Assembly: GCF_000230835.1 (NCBI RefSeq)
Contig: NZ_CM001240.1
Coordinates: 4,289,779-4,353,778 of the forward strand
DNA length: 64,000 bases
Direction of reading: 5' to 3'
From: Clostridium sp. DL-VIII
Lineage (GTDB): Bacteria; Bacillota; Clostridia; Clostridiales; Clostridiaceae
Part shown: piece after piece, positions 44,734 to 54,354 of the stretch
How the letters are laid out: the number at the start of each line of letters is the position of its first letter
Numbering within the stretch: the first letter of the stretch is position 1
Notes under the pieces: model-generated
What the model saw: only the letters and a program-made list of their open reading frames with translations
The model's database searches: none
What the model was told of the DNA's origin: nothing
Position numbers and translations under genes: made by a program

Positions 44734-45571
44734 ATTCTAATTCCTTTTCAGCCAATTTAATAAATTCCAAAGGATCATTTATCGAATTGTCAAAAGTATA
44801 GCTTCCTATTTGAATATCTACTCTCACATTTTTATAAAAAGATTCTTTTGAAAAATCAAATTTACTGACATTTTCTTTAAATCTTTCCTTTACAACCTTA
44901 GCTCCATCTATGTCAGTAATTGTTAGGAATCCAAATGTTCTATAATCTATTAAATATTTTATATCTTCTTCCCTTAAAGACTTTTCAAAAACTTCACTTG
45001 CTTGAATTAATAAAGCTTTATACTCTTCTTTTCCTAAAATGCTTTTAAGTTTTTCTGCAAATTTAATCCTTACAACAAATAGAGTCACAGGTACCTTATG
45101 CCTTATACTCATTTTCATATAAATTGGTAGTTCAATTAAAAGAGCTCTCTGATTTCTTATATTTGTATCTTCATCAATCATGACTAATTTAGAATTTTCA
45201 TTGAGTAAACTTTCATTTTCTTTCTGCAATATAACAATATTTCTAGATACTAATGACACCAAAACTGCTGTAATTGGAAGTAAAATAATCCAATAATATG
45301 TACTAATATCAACACTTACATTGTTACTAAAATAAAAATATAATTTATAACTCATATAACCAAAATCGGTTACTAATGTAACCACTAATGCTAATGTAAT
45401 ATTGCTATAGTAACTTATGAGTGCTATCATCATAACAAATTCAATCATCAGGTAATTTTCAAAAGAATCATCAAGACCTAACGCCTTAATACTTAAACAT
45501 AAAGCAAAAAAATATGCTATAAGCAATGTCATTAGTATATCAATTTTTTTCCGCGTGTTTGTTTGTTCCAC
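44717..45571 (-). CDS. Membrane GGDEF-like c-di-GMP receptor, YdaK/PssE-like
   Basis: 284 aa (B. subtilis YdaK is about the same). Four or more membrane helices lie in residues 10-115, a short coiled coil (ILQKENESLLNENSKLV) follows, then a GGDEF-fold domain. The catalytic GGDEF is replaced by DYRTF (residues 209-213), so cyclase activity is not expected. The inhibitory-site motif RxxD is intact as REED (200-203), with exactly the five-residue spacing seen in active cyclases. The protein should therefore bind c-di-GMP and switch on the synthase genes that follow, as PssE does in Listeria. Confidence 0.85.
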   Translation of the reverse strand: MEQTNTRKKIDILMTLLIAYFFALCLSIKALGLDDSFENYLMIEFVMMIALISYYSNITLALVVTLVTDFGYMSYKLYFYFSNNVSVDISTYYWIILLPITAVLVSLVSRNIVILQKENESLLNENSKLVMIDEDTNIRNQRALLIELPIYMKMSIRHKVPVTLFVVRIKFAEKLKSILGKEEYKALLIQASEVFEKSLREEDIKYLIDYRTFGFLTITDIDGAKVVKERFKENVSKFDFSKESFYKNVRVDIQIGSYTFDNSINDPLEFIKLAEKELEYDIQE

Positions 45572-45589
45572 TCTTTTCTCTCCCTTCTA

Positions 45590-47056
45590 TTAATTAAGTG
45601 CTTTTTTCTTTAGCTGTCTATTTTGTAATTTTGTACTTATAAGATATATTAAAATTAAATCAAAACTCATATTATACATAAATACGTGCTTAGCTAAATC
45701 TGCATCGCCTGCGCCTACCACTGATATGACTATTTGAGATAGGCCAACTAAAAATATATAAAAATAAGCTTCTTCTTTAAAAATAATATTATAATCCTTA
45801 TTCTTATATCCCTTTATATATCTGCGGATAGTTCCATATATATATATTATTAGTGCAATAAATGAAAATAATAAATTTGAACTAAACACTTTCTGCTTTA
45901 CAGTACTATACAAAGCAAAAAAATAAGATTTTGCGCCAAATTCTCTATTTGCACTTTTTTCATAATTCCCCATAGCATTAGGTCTTATTGAATATGCATT
46001 ATCAAAAGATATCTTTAATACTTTAAAAAATGCTCTTGGATGGGTAGCATAATAAGATATTATTTTAGTTGTAGTAAATTTTTTATAATAATCTTCTATG
46101 AGCTTATTATCATATAAATCTACTAGTGTTACATTATCATAAAAGGTTGTGTCTTTTAATAACGAATACTGTTCATTTAAATTAAAATACCTCATAACTT
46201 CATCTGGATTATCTTCATATAACAAAATTCCTCTATTCATAGAATGATATAAATTTATATATTCAAAATCTCCACTTACTGTCCTGTAAAATAATATTGA
46301 ACTTATAACAAATCCAATTGATAAAGCTGCAGCCAGCCCCTTAAATACTTTTTCTTTTCTTTTTAATCCCATTCTTAATAGTACAATTGCAATTAAAATT
46401 CCAACTGGTGCAAGCTGCTGCTTAGCTCCAAAGAATATGAAAGAAGAAATTGCAAATAATAGGATATTTAGTTTATTGAATTTATTAAACTCTATCATAT
46501 TTAATAAGATCCCTATGCTTAATAAAAAGAAACTTATGTTTACTGCTTCTCCATAAAAGGAATTATAATAAGCTAAATATCCTGTATCGCAAAATATTGA
46601 AATCGTTATTAAAGTAATTATCATCTTATATTTCTCATCAGCAATTCCATTTATTAATACTTTTACAATTAAATAAATGCCTACAGCTTCTGCAAGTAAA
46701 AATATCCATGACATAAACCTTATATCAAAAATATAATTTTTATTAAATATTTGATTTATATAAATCCCAGCTTTAATAAATATACCTTGAGTTGATGTAT
46801 AAATTTTTTCATTATCGTTATTATATCTGTATATACCATAATTTTTATAGAAATAACCATTATATAAATCTTTATCATTAGGATTTAATTCATATACTCC
46901 ATTAGAACTTATTACTCTATAAAAGTCTCCATTATCTGCCATACCAATAATCGGATTACCAAATAAAGTAATAGAGCCTATAATAATAACTAATAAAAAT
47001 GCTGCTACAGGATAATTTATATTTTTCATATTTTTTTTCTTTAAAATATACTGCAT
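45590..47056 (-). CDS. Multi-spanning WsfD-like putative glycosyltransferase
   Basis: 488 aa with about ten membrane helices. The first extracytoplasmic loop carries GMADNGDFYRV with the Asp pair expected of GT-C transferases using lipid-linked sugars, and YYNSFYGEAVNISFFLLS is typical of the WsfD-like glycan hexose transferase group. It is the first gene of the operon, in the place where B. subtilis and Listeria carry a secreted glucanase (YdaJ/PssA-like); its presence suggests side-chain decoration of the polymer. Start ATG 47056; an internal ATG ten codons on is possible. Confidence 0.7.
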   Translation of the reverse strand: MQYILKKKNMKNINYPVAAFLLVIIIGSITLFGNPIIGMADNGDFYRVISSNGVYELNPNDKDLYNGYFYKNYGIYRYNNDNEKIYTSTQGIFIKAGIYINQIFNKNYIFDIRFMSWIFLLAEAVGIYLIVKVLINGIADEKYKMIITLITISIFCDTGYLAYYNSFYGEAVNISFFLLSIGILLNMIEFNKFNKLNILLFAISSFIFFGAKQQLAPVGILIAIVLLRMGLKRKEKVFKGLAAALSIGFVISSILFYRTVSGDFEYINLYHSMNRGILLYEDNPDEVMRYFNLNEQYSLLKDTTFYDNVTLVDLYDNKLIEDYYKKFTTTKIISYYATHPRAFFKVLKISFDNAYSIRPNAMGNYEKSANREFGAKSYFFALYSTVKQKVFSSNLLFSFIALIIYIYGTIRRYIKGYKNKDYNIIFKEEAYFYIFLVGLSQIVISVVGAGDADLAKHVFMYNMSFDLILIYLISTKLQNRQLKKKALN

Positions 47057-47354
47057 TTTTCTCTTATCATCCCTTTTTCATGTGCTAAAACATATCAAAT
47101 AAATTAGTAATGCACTTCTCATCTTTTAATTTTCACTTTATCTTAGATATTTAGTATTAATTTCTATTAAATGCTTCTAATATATTATTCCTCTTCTTTT
47201 ACAAAAAAATTTAACTTATATATTTTTAATATTATTCTATCCTATCCCTTCTATATTACAATATATTTTTTCATAGAAATTAGCTTTTTATTTAAATTTT
47301 TCACAAAAGCTAATTTTTCTAAGTATATTTATTTCATTTTTACCATATTTTTGA
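47057..47354. other. Gene-free stretch before the exopolysaccharide operon
   Basis: AT-rich with no frame that has a ribosome site. The operon promoter must lie here. No riboswitch-like motif (for example a GEMM c-di-GMP aptamer) was recognised. Confidence 0.4.
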
Positions 47355-47389
47355 CAAAAAGCTCTATAAACTTGCATTTAATAGAGCTT
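47355..47389 (-). terminator. Terminator after the ion-transporter-like gene
   Basis: AAGCTCTAT (47359-47367) pairs with ATAGAGCTT (47381-47389). On the minus strand TTTTTG follows. Confidence 0.85.
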
Positions 47390-47466
47390 CCATACCTATC
47401 TTTTATTAATGATATAACATTTTAGACATTATTCGCGTGATAATAATACTATTATTTACTCTTAAG

Positions 47467-48864
47467 CTAGATAATAATCATAGCTACAATTGTCGTTACT
47501 ACTAAACCTATAATAACTGGTTTAAGATTCTTCTTTGCAAGTTCAAATGCATCTACACCGCAAATAGCTGCTACTGGTATTATTGCCCAAGGTATTATAG
47601 TTCCTCCACCTACCCATATTCCAGCTATCTGTCCTAGAGCTGTTAATGTTGCTACTCCGCCTCCTAATGCAGTAGAAAAGATTTTAGAAATGGAGCCTAC
47701 AAGAGATATTCCAGAAAAGCCTGATCCATCAAGACCTGTTATTGCACCAACTATTGTTACTGTACCAGCTGAAATTGTAGAATTTATTGGTACAGTATTT
47801 GAAAGTGCAACTCCTAAATCATTAACTATCCCATTTGAATTCTCCGGAAGTATCTTTCCAAAAATATCAATAAAAGCTGAATCTCCTAAATAAAAAAAAG
47901 CCGCTATAGGTATAACAATTCCAAATATCTTAAAACCAAATTGAAGTCCTTTAACGAAATTATCTGTAATTTTTTCTAAAGAATTTTTCTTATATGTTAT
48001 TATTGAAATTAAACTCAATATAAAGATAGCAGTACCACCAATAAGAGCTGTAGCATCTCCTCCCTGTAATTTACAAAAATACATTATAACAATGTCCACT
48101 GCAAAAAGTATTAAAATCAGCAAAGCTAAAAGTCTCTTAATTTTCTTTGAAGAAAGATACTGTACATCTGATGATCCATCACTTATTTCCTCAAATTTGT
48201 ACTCACTAGATAGCTTACCTGATTTTATATCTTTTCTAAGAAGATAAAATGCTACAGTTGTTGTCACCACTCCCATTGTGATTACAAGAGGAACACTAGC
48301 AGATAACACATCTGAAACTGGTATACCTGCTGCATCTGCAGTAAGTTTTGGTGCTGCTTGAATGATATAATCACTAGATAAAGCTATTCCATGTCCAAAT
48401 AAATTCATTGAAATAGCCACTCCCATAGCCGGTAATCCTGCTTTTTTAGCTATTGGTAAAAATAATGCTCCAATTAGTGCCACTGCTGGTGATGGCCAGA
48501 AGAACCACGATAGAATCATCATGACTATCCCAATAACCCAATATGCAATCCAATAACTTTTTATGACTTTCTTAAACGGAGATACCATCTCATCATTTAT
48601 TCCAGAATCCATCAAAGTATTACTCATAGCAGTTATTATAGATATTATAAATATTGTAGGCATAAGCTCTTTTGTAGCATAAACAAAACTATTAAATACT
48701 CCCATTACAGATTTATATATTGATTCAGTTCCTGCTAATCCCAAAGTAAAGATCCCCAATATACACAATAAAGATATATCCTTCTTCTTAATCATAGCTA
48801 ATATAATTAGGATAATAAAGGCAAGGTAAATATAGTGCAATGATGTTAGTGTTAAATTAATCAT
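47467..48864 (-). CDS. Twelve-helix transporter of the ion-transporter superfamily type
   Basis: 465 aa, hydrophobic throughout. It has two repeated halves with re-entrant-like Gly/Ser/Pro segments (WPSPAVALIGALFLPIAKKA; SISAG-like NSTISAGTVTIVGAITGLDG) and a hydrophilic linker near residues 210-235. The style is that of DcuC/GntP/NhaC-like carriers for organic anions or cations, but I cannot assign the family firmly. It is the only gene of its transcript. ATG 48864 follows CAGGAGAA. Confidence 0.7.
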   Translation of the reverse strand: MINLTLTSLHYIYLAFIILIILAMIKKKDISLLCILGIFTLGLAGTESIYKSVMGVFNSFVYATKELMPTIFIISIITAMSNTLMDSGINDEMVSPFKKVIKSYWIAYWVIGIVMMILSWFFWPSPAVALIGALFLPIAKKAGLPAMGVAISMNLFGHGIALSSDYIIQAAPKLTADAAGIPVSDVLSASVPLVITMGVVTTTVAFYLLRKDIKSGKLSSEYKFEEISDGSSDVQYLSSKKIKRLLALLILILFAVDIVIMYFCKLQGGDATALIGGTAIFILSLISIITYKKNSLEKITDNFVKGLQFGFKIFGIVIPIAAFFYLGDSAFIDIFGKILPENSNGIVNDLGVALSNTVPINSTISAGTVTIVGAITGLDGSGFSGISLVGSISKIFSTALGGGVATLTALGQIAGIWVGGGTIIPWAIIPVAAICGVDAFELAKKNLKPVIIGLVVTTIVAMIII

Positions 48865-49255
48865 ATATTTCTCCTGCTAAAAAATTATTCTAATGTAATT
48901 TATGTGAAAATCATATGCTTGGTTCCTTTATATTCATCAATTATCAACAAATATTTTCTATCAATCACACATTTACTATTAGTATTCTCATATAATTTTT
49001 ATAACTTCTATGATTTATTACGACAAAATACGTTTATCTTTTTATAAAGTCAATATCACTTCCATTAGTTATACATTTTTGAGCACAAAAAGAATATTTT
49101 AAAGAATTTAATCCTATATATGAATATTTATTTTTAATGTATAATTTTGTCTCTTTAGAGAGAAAAGTATTTATCTAATTTTAATATTATAGGAATATAT
49201 AGTTGTAGTAACTAAACAACTACTTAATAATATTAAAGTAAAGGAAGGATAAAAA
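48865..49255. other. Divergent promoter region of 391 bases
   Basis: It lies between the leftward transporter and the rightward glycosyltransferase. A small dyad (AGTTGT...ACAACT, 49202-49221) lies 35 bases before the glycosyltransferase start and could be an operator. No ORF with a ribosome site was seen. Confidence 0.4.
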
Positions 49256-50467
49256 ATGTCAAAAGTTTTATTTTTAAACATATTAGGGCATGGACATATC
49301 AACCCTACTATAGGTATAGTTAAAGAATTAATAAATAGAGGTGATGAGGTTACTTATCTTGCTGGCGAGGAATTTAGAGATAAAATTGAAAAAACAGGTG
49401 CTAAATTTAAAGGTCATAAGAACTTATTAAATGCAAATTTTCTTGGAGGAAACTCAAATTTTGAAAACAATCAGGGATTATTAGATGGAATGAGCACTCT
49501 TAAAGAGATAATTGAAATCATATTTAATTCAAAAGAAAAATTTGACTATATTATCTATGATTCATCATTTATGCTAGGTCAAGAAATAGGAAGAGTATTA
49601 AAAATCCCAACAATTTGTTCCAATACCACATTTGCAGTAAATGAAAAAATATTAGAATTGCAAGCTGATAAGTTTAAATCACAACTAGAAGAAATAAAAC
49701 CAAAAATAGCAACAATTTTAAGCAGTTCGTTTTTCATGGGTTTCATAAAAGAATTAAAGGAAAAGTATGATATAAACTTTCCTGTTATGCTTGAACAATT
49801 CGCTGGAAAAGGAATGATGAATATCGTATATACATCTAAATTTTTCCAGCCATACGGTGAAAGTTTTGATGAAAGTTATAAATTTATCGGGCCATCAATA
49901 GCTGATAGAGAAGAAAATATACATATTGATTTAGATAACGAAGATAAGAAAATCATTTACATATCTCTAGGTACCGTATTTAATGACTTAATTGAATTTT
50001 ATGAGGACTGTTTTAAAGCTTTTAAAGATGTAGATGCCAAAGTCGTCATGTCTGTAGGTAAAAAAATTAATATTAATATGTTCAAAGAAATACCATCAAA
50101 TTTTATTGTGCGTAATTACGTTTCTCAACTTGAGGTACTAAAACATACAGACGTATTTATTACTCATGGTGGAATGAATAGCGCAAGTGAAGGATTATAT
50201 TATGATGTTCCATTAATACTTATTCCTCAATCTGTCGATCAACCTTATATAGCTAATAGAGTCGTAGAATTAGGTGCCGGAATTGCCCTTGATAACAATA
50301 AAATCACTCCTGAAATATTAAAAGAATCTGTAGTTAAAGTTCTTTCAGATGATAATTTCAAAATAAACAGTAGAAAAGTCGGAAAATCCTTAAGAGAAGC
50401 TGGTGGATATAAGAAAGGTGTTGCTGAAATAATCGATTTTACAAGTTCTATTTCGCAATTAGTATAG
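49256..50467 (+). CDS. GT1 (macrolide-type) UDP-glycosyltransferase
   Basis: 403 aa GT-B enzyme of family 1. N-terminal HGHINPTIGIVKELI is the acceptor-side signature, and the C-terminal donor site is FITHGGMNSASEGLYYDVPL followed by PQSVDQPYIANRV. Such enzymes attach a sugar from UDP-glucose or similar to small hydrophobic acceptors (macrolides, sterols, flavonoids). ATG 49256 follows AAAGGAAGG. A paralogue of identical length lies 4 kb downstream at 54616. Acceptor unknown. Confidence 0.92.
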   Translation: MSKVLFLNILGHGHINPTIGIVKELINRGDEVTYLAGEEFRDKIEKTGAKFKGHKNLLNANFLGGNSNFENNQGLLDGMSTLKEIIEIIFNSKEKFDYIIYDSSFMLGQEIGRVLKIPTICSNTTFAVNEKILELQADKFKSQLEEIKPKIATILSSSFFMGFIKELKEKYDINFPVMLEQFAGKGMMNIVYTSKFFQPYGESFDESYKFIGPSIADREENIHIDLDNEDKKIIYISLGTVFNDLIEFYEDCFKAFKDVDAKVVMSVGKKININMFKEIPSNFIVRNYVSQLEVLKHTDVFITHGGMNSASEGLYYDVPLILIPQSVDQPYIANRVVELGAGIALDNNKITPEILKESVVKVLSDDNFKINSRKVGKSLREAGGYKKGVAEIIDFTSSISQLV

Positions 50468-50488
50468 TACATTTATTTATAAGTTTTG

Positions 50489-50522
50489 AGCCAATGCTTA
50501 TTAATTAGCATTGGCTTATTTA
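50489..50522 (+). terminator. Terminator after the first GT1 gene
   Basis: AGCCAATGCT (50489-50498) pairs with AGCATTGGCT (50507-50516), followed by TATTT; about 22 bases past the stop. Confidence 0.85.
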
Positions 50523-50542
50523 CATCATATTATTATAGATAC

Positions 50543-51220
50543 TTAATCATATACAAATACTGCTTCTATTTCTGCAGTTATTTTATTCTCTCCTATTTCT
50601 ATAGGCGTAGCTTCGCTTGCAGCTTTAAAGGTCATTGCTTGAAATGGAGCTATCTCTCCCCCTCTAAACTGTTCTTTTATTTGTATTGGAGTAATATTTA
50701 ATTTTGCATTAAGCTTATCTGCCATAATAACAGCTTTATTCTGGGCATCCACAATAGCTTTAGTCAATGCTTGATAATAATACCTTCTATTATCTAAAAC
50801 TCTAAAAGTCACACCACTTACAGTATTAGCACCATTTTTTACAGCAGTATCAATTATTTCGCCCGCTGAAGCAATATCTGTAATTATAATTTTTAAGTTA
50901 TTACTTACTTCATAATCTCTAAAAACCTGTTTTCCATTTATATAATCGTAATTAGGCCTGATATTATAACTGGATGTTTGTATATTCTTCTGCTCTACAC
51001 GGGCATCTATTAAACTCTTTATAACCTGAGTAGTTATCCTGGCATTTTCCATTTGAGCTGCTTCTAATTGCACATTTTCTGTTGTCACACCAACTATCAC
51101 TTCTGCCATATCTGGTCTTACACTTATGTTTCCTTCTCCAAAAACATTAAATCTATTCATAATCTCGGGCTTATTATTATCATCTAAATTATAATTATAG
51201 TAATCTTTTTGCTCATACAT
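50543..51220 (-). CDS. SIMPL (DUF541) domain protein
   Basis: 225 aa. The central 200 residues have the DUF541 signature: GEGNISVRPDMAEVIVGVTT near residue 29, KNIQTSSYNIRPNYDY, and SGVTFRVLDNRRYYYQALTK. The family includes YggE (oxidative-stress related) and periplasmic SIMPL proteins; this one has no signal peptide and would be cytosolic. The function in clostridia is unknown. ATG 51220 follows GAAGGGATC. Confidence 0.9.
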   Translation of the reverse strand: MYEQKDYYNYNLDDNNKPEIMNRFNVFGEGNISVRPDMAEVIVGVTTENVQLEAAQMENARITTQVIKSLIDARVEQKNIQTSSYNIRPNYDYINGKQVFRDYEVSNNLKIIITDIASAGEIIDTAVKNGANTVSGVTFRVLDNRRYYYQALTKAIVDAQNKAVIMADKLNAKLNITPIQIKEQFRGGEIAPFQAMTFKAASEATPIEIGENKITAEIEAVFVYD

Positions 51221-51403
51221 AGTTTGATCCCTTCAAAAAATTAACTATTTTATAATATGATCTTTTTCTTTCAATTGCCTCTTCAACTAATTAATACATC
51301 TTTATTTTTTTATATTATCCTTTTAAAGTACATATATCCACTTGCAGTTATATTATACAGTTAGAAAACTCCTTGCATTGATGTATAATAGTTTTATCTA
51401 ATT

Positions 51404-51442
51404 TAAGGCACAATCAAGTAAATAACAAGTCCATGTGCCTAA
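51404..51442. repeat. Short copy of the TTAAGGCAC repeat family
   Basis: TTAAGGCACAATCAAGTAAA and ATAACAAGTCC are followed directly by ATGTGCCTAA, so one long arm meets only the outer end of the other arm. It lies about 65 bases before the next gene. Confidence 0.75.
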
Positions 51443-51506
51443 TATATTATTTTACAAAATGTGCTAATAGTTATAAACAAGCACATTGCAAGGAGTGAAA
51501 ATTAGT

Positions 51507-52028
51507 ATGAAAAGATCTAAAAAATTATTTATTTTTTTAATAGGAATATTATTAGCTGCTACTGCTGCATTAGCAATTTATAAGCATTTTAATGAAAATT
51601 CATTAAGCAAAGTACCAAATGCACCAAATTCAATAACTGATGATAATTCTAGTTCATCTTATTACAAAGATTTATACGGAACTTGGACCGTAACAAGGCA
51701 TGTTCCTTCTAGTATTAAAACAACTTTAAGTGACTCTATTATATCTCTTTGCATTGGCCAGAAATTTACAATTGAAGAAAATAAAATCAGCTCACTATTT
51801 ATCACAATTTCTGATCCAGTCATTAAAGAAGGCACTATAACCGCTTCTGATTTTTCAAATAAGTATAAAGATACTTTTAAAAATTTAGGGATAGCTGGCA
51901 ATGAACTAAAATACGTTAATGTCTCTGAAAAAGATAAGAGCGATCATTCAGCAACTATTTTTATTTCAAGTGACGGAAAAACATATGCTTTATTAAGCGG
52001 GGCATTTTTCGAGTTACAACGATCTTAG
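51507..52028 (+). CDS. Secreted or membrane-anchored protein of unknown function
   Basis: 173 aa from ATG 51507 (AAGGAG 11 bases upstream). N-terminal membrane segment (LFIFLIGILLAATAALAIY), Ser/Asn-rich linker, then a globular region beginning YKDLYGTWTVTRHVPSS, which recalls lipocalin-like YGTW domains in other Firmicute exported proteins. No Cys lipobox. A copy of the repeat family lies on each side (51404 and 52025), the second overlapping its stop codon. Confidence 0.65.
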   Translation: MKRSKKLFIFLIGILLAATAALAIYKHFNENSLSKVPNAPNSITDDNSSSSYYKDLYGTWTVTRHVPSSIKTTLSDSIISLCIGQKFTIEENKISSLFITISDPVIKEGTITASDFSNKYKDTFKNLGIAGNELKYVNVSEKDKSDHSATIFISSDGKTYALLSGAFFELQRS

Positions 52029-52046
52029 GCACAATCAAATAAATAT
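52025..52046. repeat. End fragment of the TTAAGGCAC repeat family
   Basis: TTAGGCACAATCAAATAAAT is the outer end only; the stop codon of the preceding ORF lies inside it. Confidence 0.6.
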
Positions 52047-52057
52047 ATAAAATATTA

Positions 52058-52108
52058 AAGGCTATAAATATATGAGTTTAATTAAATATCTCATATACTT
52101 ATAGCCTT
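52058..52108. terminator. Hairpin between convergent genes
   Basis: AAGGCTATAA...ATATGAG pairs with CTCATATACTTATAGCCTT. It lies between two genes that run toward each other and probably serves both; T-runs are weak. Confidence 0.7.
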
Positions 52109-52117
52109 AAAGTAATC

Positions 52118-53746
52118 TTAATTTTGATTTTCCCACGAACGCACATATTCCTCTAATATTTTATGAAGCGCTTCTCCAATTTTTGAATATGCATAGTCGT
52201 TAAGATTCGCTAGGGAAATCCTAATTGACCATTCAGGTCCTTTAAATCCTCCTCCACTCAAAAGTACTATAGCCGATTCTTCAGCTAATCTATATAAAAT
52301 ATCTACTGGCTTATAATTTCTTTGAAGATACTCACCAAATTCTTTTCCATAATAGCAGGTAGCCCATTCTAGCAAGTCAAATTCTGTATAATAAGCAGCA
52401 TCATACGGATCTTCCCTTAAGCCTAAGCCCAAACCCTTAAATAAGAGTTTTTGTCTTCTCCTGCAAATATCTTTTGTTTGATTCTTATATCTATTTTCTT
52501 TATCAAGAAGAGCAAATGTACAAAAGAAAACCATTTGAACCTGCTGAGGTGTTGATAATCCAGCTGTATGATTTAGTGCAACCTGTCTGCTATCTGCTAC
52601 AATCCTATCTATAAATTTTATATCTTCTACCTTAGTAGATAGTGCTCCATAGCGCTGTTTCAGCTCAACTTTCTTATCTTCTGGCACTTTCATTAACAGC
52701 TTATCAAAAACATTTTCTTCATAAAGTGCAATAGTACCAAGACGCCAGCCAGTTACTCCGAAATATTTTGAGAAAGAATAAACGCCTATTGTATTATAAG
52801 ATAAATCTGCCATTAATGAACGAAATCCATTAACAAATGTACTGTACACATCATCTGAAATAATCATTAAATCTTGATTGTATTCTTTTACTATATGTAC
52901 TAACTGCTTAACGCTTTCTGGCTTAATTGCAACTGAAGGCGGATTACTTGGATTAACAACAAATAAAGCTTTTATTTTAGGATCCTTGAGCTTATCTAGT
53001 TCTTCTTCAGGATATTGCCATGTATGTGTTCCATCCTTTGTTAGTTCACTAGCATTAATATGTATAACCTCAAAATTATATCGAGGAAGATGCGGTATTT
53101 CAAGGTAAGGGGTAAAAACAGGGACCATCAGTGCTATCTTATCACCATGTTGTAACAATTCATTAGCAATTAAGCTGTCAAATATATAACACATTGCTGC
53201 TGTAGCTCCCTCCACAGCAAAAATATTAAATCTTCCTGTAGGAGGTTTATTATAACAAAGTTCCTGTACAAGATACTCATGTACAATTTTTTCAGCATGA
53301 ATTAGCATCCTATCTGGCACTGGATAATCATCCCCAATAATTCCATCAGCTAGTTCAAATATCCATTCATCAGCATCAAATCCTTGCTCTTTAATTCCGT
53401 AATCAATTATATTTTTTAAAAGAGTTATTCCAGGCATTTCTTTATGCTTTTCTAGAAAATCATAAAATCTCTCAGCTATCCCTATTTTATGCGGCATTCC
53501 TGCTAAATCATTATCATTGTATACTTTCCTGCTTTCTTCAACCGCAAAGATACCAAAAACAAAAAACGCCTCTCGAGGTGTTGCTGCTATCCAATTAGGA
53601 TTTCCCCTACCTGCATTTAATAATGTACTAGTACTTTTTTTCCTCTGCCCTTCAGCTAGGTCTATTAATCTGTCTTTAAACTCAAACGGGCTGATTTTTC
53701 CATATACTTTTTCTATTTCTTGTCGTTGAACATTTTTTATATCCAT
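52118..53746 (-). CDS. aspD: Aspartate aminotransferase / aspartate 4-decarboxylase, AspD type
   Basis: 542 aa from ATG 53746 (AAGGAG at 7 bases; an upstream TTG overlaps that site). PLP fold-type I enzyme, longer than ordinary aminotransferases by the insertions typical of AspD. The PLP lysine is in YSFSKYFGVTGWRLG; other marks are LNAGRGNPNW near the N terminus, VVNPSNPPS and SDDVYSTF. AspD converts aspartate to alanine plus CO2 and also transaminates it, often paired with an aspartate:alanine exchanger (AspT), which is not next to it here. Confidence 0.9.
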   Translation of the reverse strand: MDIKNVQRQEIEKVYGKISPFEFKDRLIDLAEGQRKKSTSTLLNAGRGNPNWIAATPREAFFVFGIFAVEESRKVYNDNDLAGMPHKIGIAERFYDFLEKHKEMPGITLLKNIIDYGIKEQGFDADEWIFELADGIIGDDYPVPDRMLIHAEKIVHEYLVQELCYNKPPTGRFNIFAVEGATAAMCYIFDSLIANELLQHGDKIALMVPVFTPYLEIPHLPRYNFEVIHINASELTKDGTHTWQYPEEELDKLKDPKIKALFVVNPSNPPSVAIKPESVKQLVHIVKEYNQDLMIISDDVYSTFVNGFRSLMADLSYNTIGVYSFSKYFGVTGWRLGTIALYEENVFDKLLMKVPEDKKVELKQRYGALSTKVEDIKFIDRIVADSRQVALNHTAGLSTPQQVQMVFFCTFALLDKENRYKNQTKDICRRRQKLLFKGLGLGLREDPYDAAYYTEFDLLEWATCYYGKEFGEYLQRNYKPVDILYRLAEESAIVLLSGGGFKGPEWSIRISLANLNDYAYSKIGEALHKILEEYVRSWENQN

Positions 53747-53850
53747 AATAAAACTCCTTAACAATATATAAATTATATTTAGTATTAGTTTTAAATATAT
53801 GTTAATAATTTATTCCTACTAAAATTATAAAATTCATTTTATAAAAGCTT

Positions 53851-54013
53851 TAGGCACATGAAAGAAAATAACAGGCCAAAGATGCGGCGCATATTTTGCG
53901 TCAGGCAAGGAAGTAAATTCTACTCATAGCGGGTCTATTAGTAAAATTTGCTGACGCAGTATGACACAAAATAGGTAAGCATACTGGCCTGTTATTTTTT
54001 TGATTGTGCCTTA
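53851..54013. repeat. 163-bp palindromic element, longest copy of the TTAAGGCAC family
   Basis: Left end TAGGCACATGAAAGAAAATA and right end TTTTTTTGATTGTGCCTTA are inverted repeats, and the pairing continues inward (GATGCG...GCATATTTTGCGTCA against TGACACAAAATA...GCATAC) to a centre near TCATAGCGGGTCTAT. Non-coding. It matches a MITE-like or REP-like element able to fold into one long hairpin. Confidence 0.85.
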
Positions 54014-54111
54014 AACCTCAATAGTTATCTACATGCTGATTCCTTTGGTTTAAATTTCTATAAAATTATTGCTTGCATGAAAATTTTAAATATGTTATTA
54101 TAATCTCACAT

Positions 54112-54345
54112 CAAGAAAACAACTACTTTGTAGATGATTTTGGTTATTATTTCTGGAATATTCGTTAAGCTCTTATTTTGAACCTACATTTACATTTTGG
54201 GAGTTCAATATTTAGATGAAGAAATGTACTTTCTTGTGAGTCCTTTTGTTCGGCATTGAAGGCGATTGAAACATCTGTGAGGGCACCCACCTATCGAGAG
54301 ATAGGCGTCAAAATTAGAGTACCGGTATTTTGGATATAATGTTTC
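54112..54345 (+). ncRNA. ssrS: 6S RNA
   Basis: Non-coding, about 190-230 nt. TATTTCTGGAATATT (54148-54162) pairs with GGTATTTTGGATATA (54324-54338), 14 of 15 positions, as the closing stem. Then follow ATTCGTTAAG, the central-bubble segment CCTACATTTACATTTTGGGA within TTGAAC/GTTCAA, which recalls the B. subtilis 6S central region, and a GNRA-capped hairpin CCTATCGAGAGATAGG after GGGCACCC. The size and fold fit 6S RNA, which binds the housekeeping RNA polymerase in stationary phase. A -10 TATAAT lies at 54099-54104 and a terminator follows at 54355. Confidence 0.75.
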
Positions 54346-54354
54346 GAAAGATTT

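Noticed and set aside
47057..47466. Possible c-di-GMP (GEMM) riboswitch before the exopolysaccharide operon
   Set aside because: No GCAAA/GGGACGCAAAGC-like core was found.
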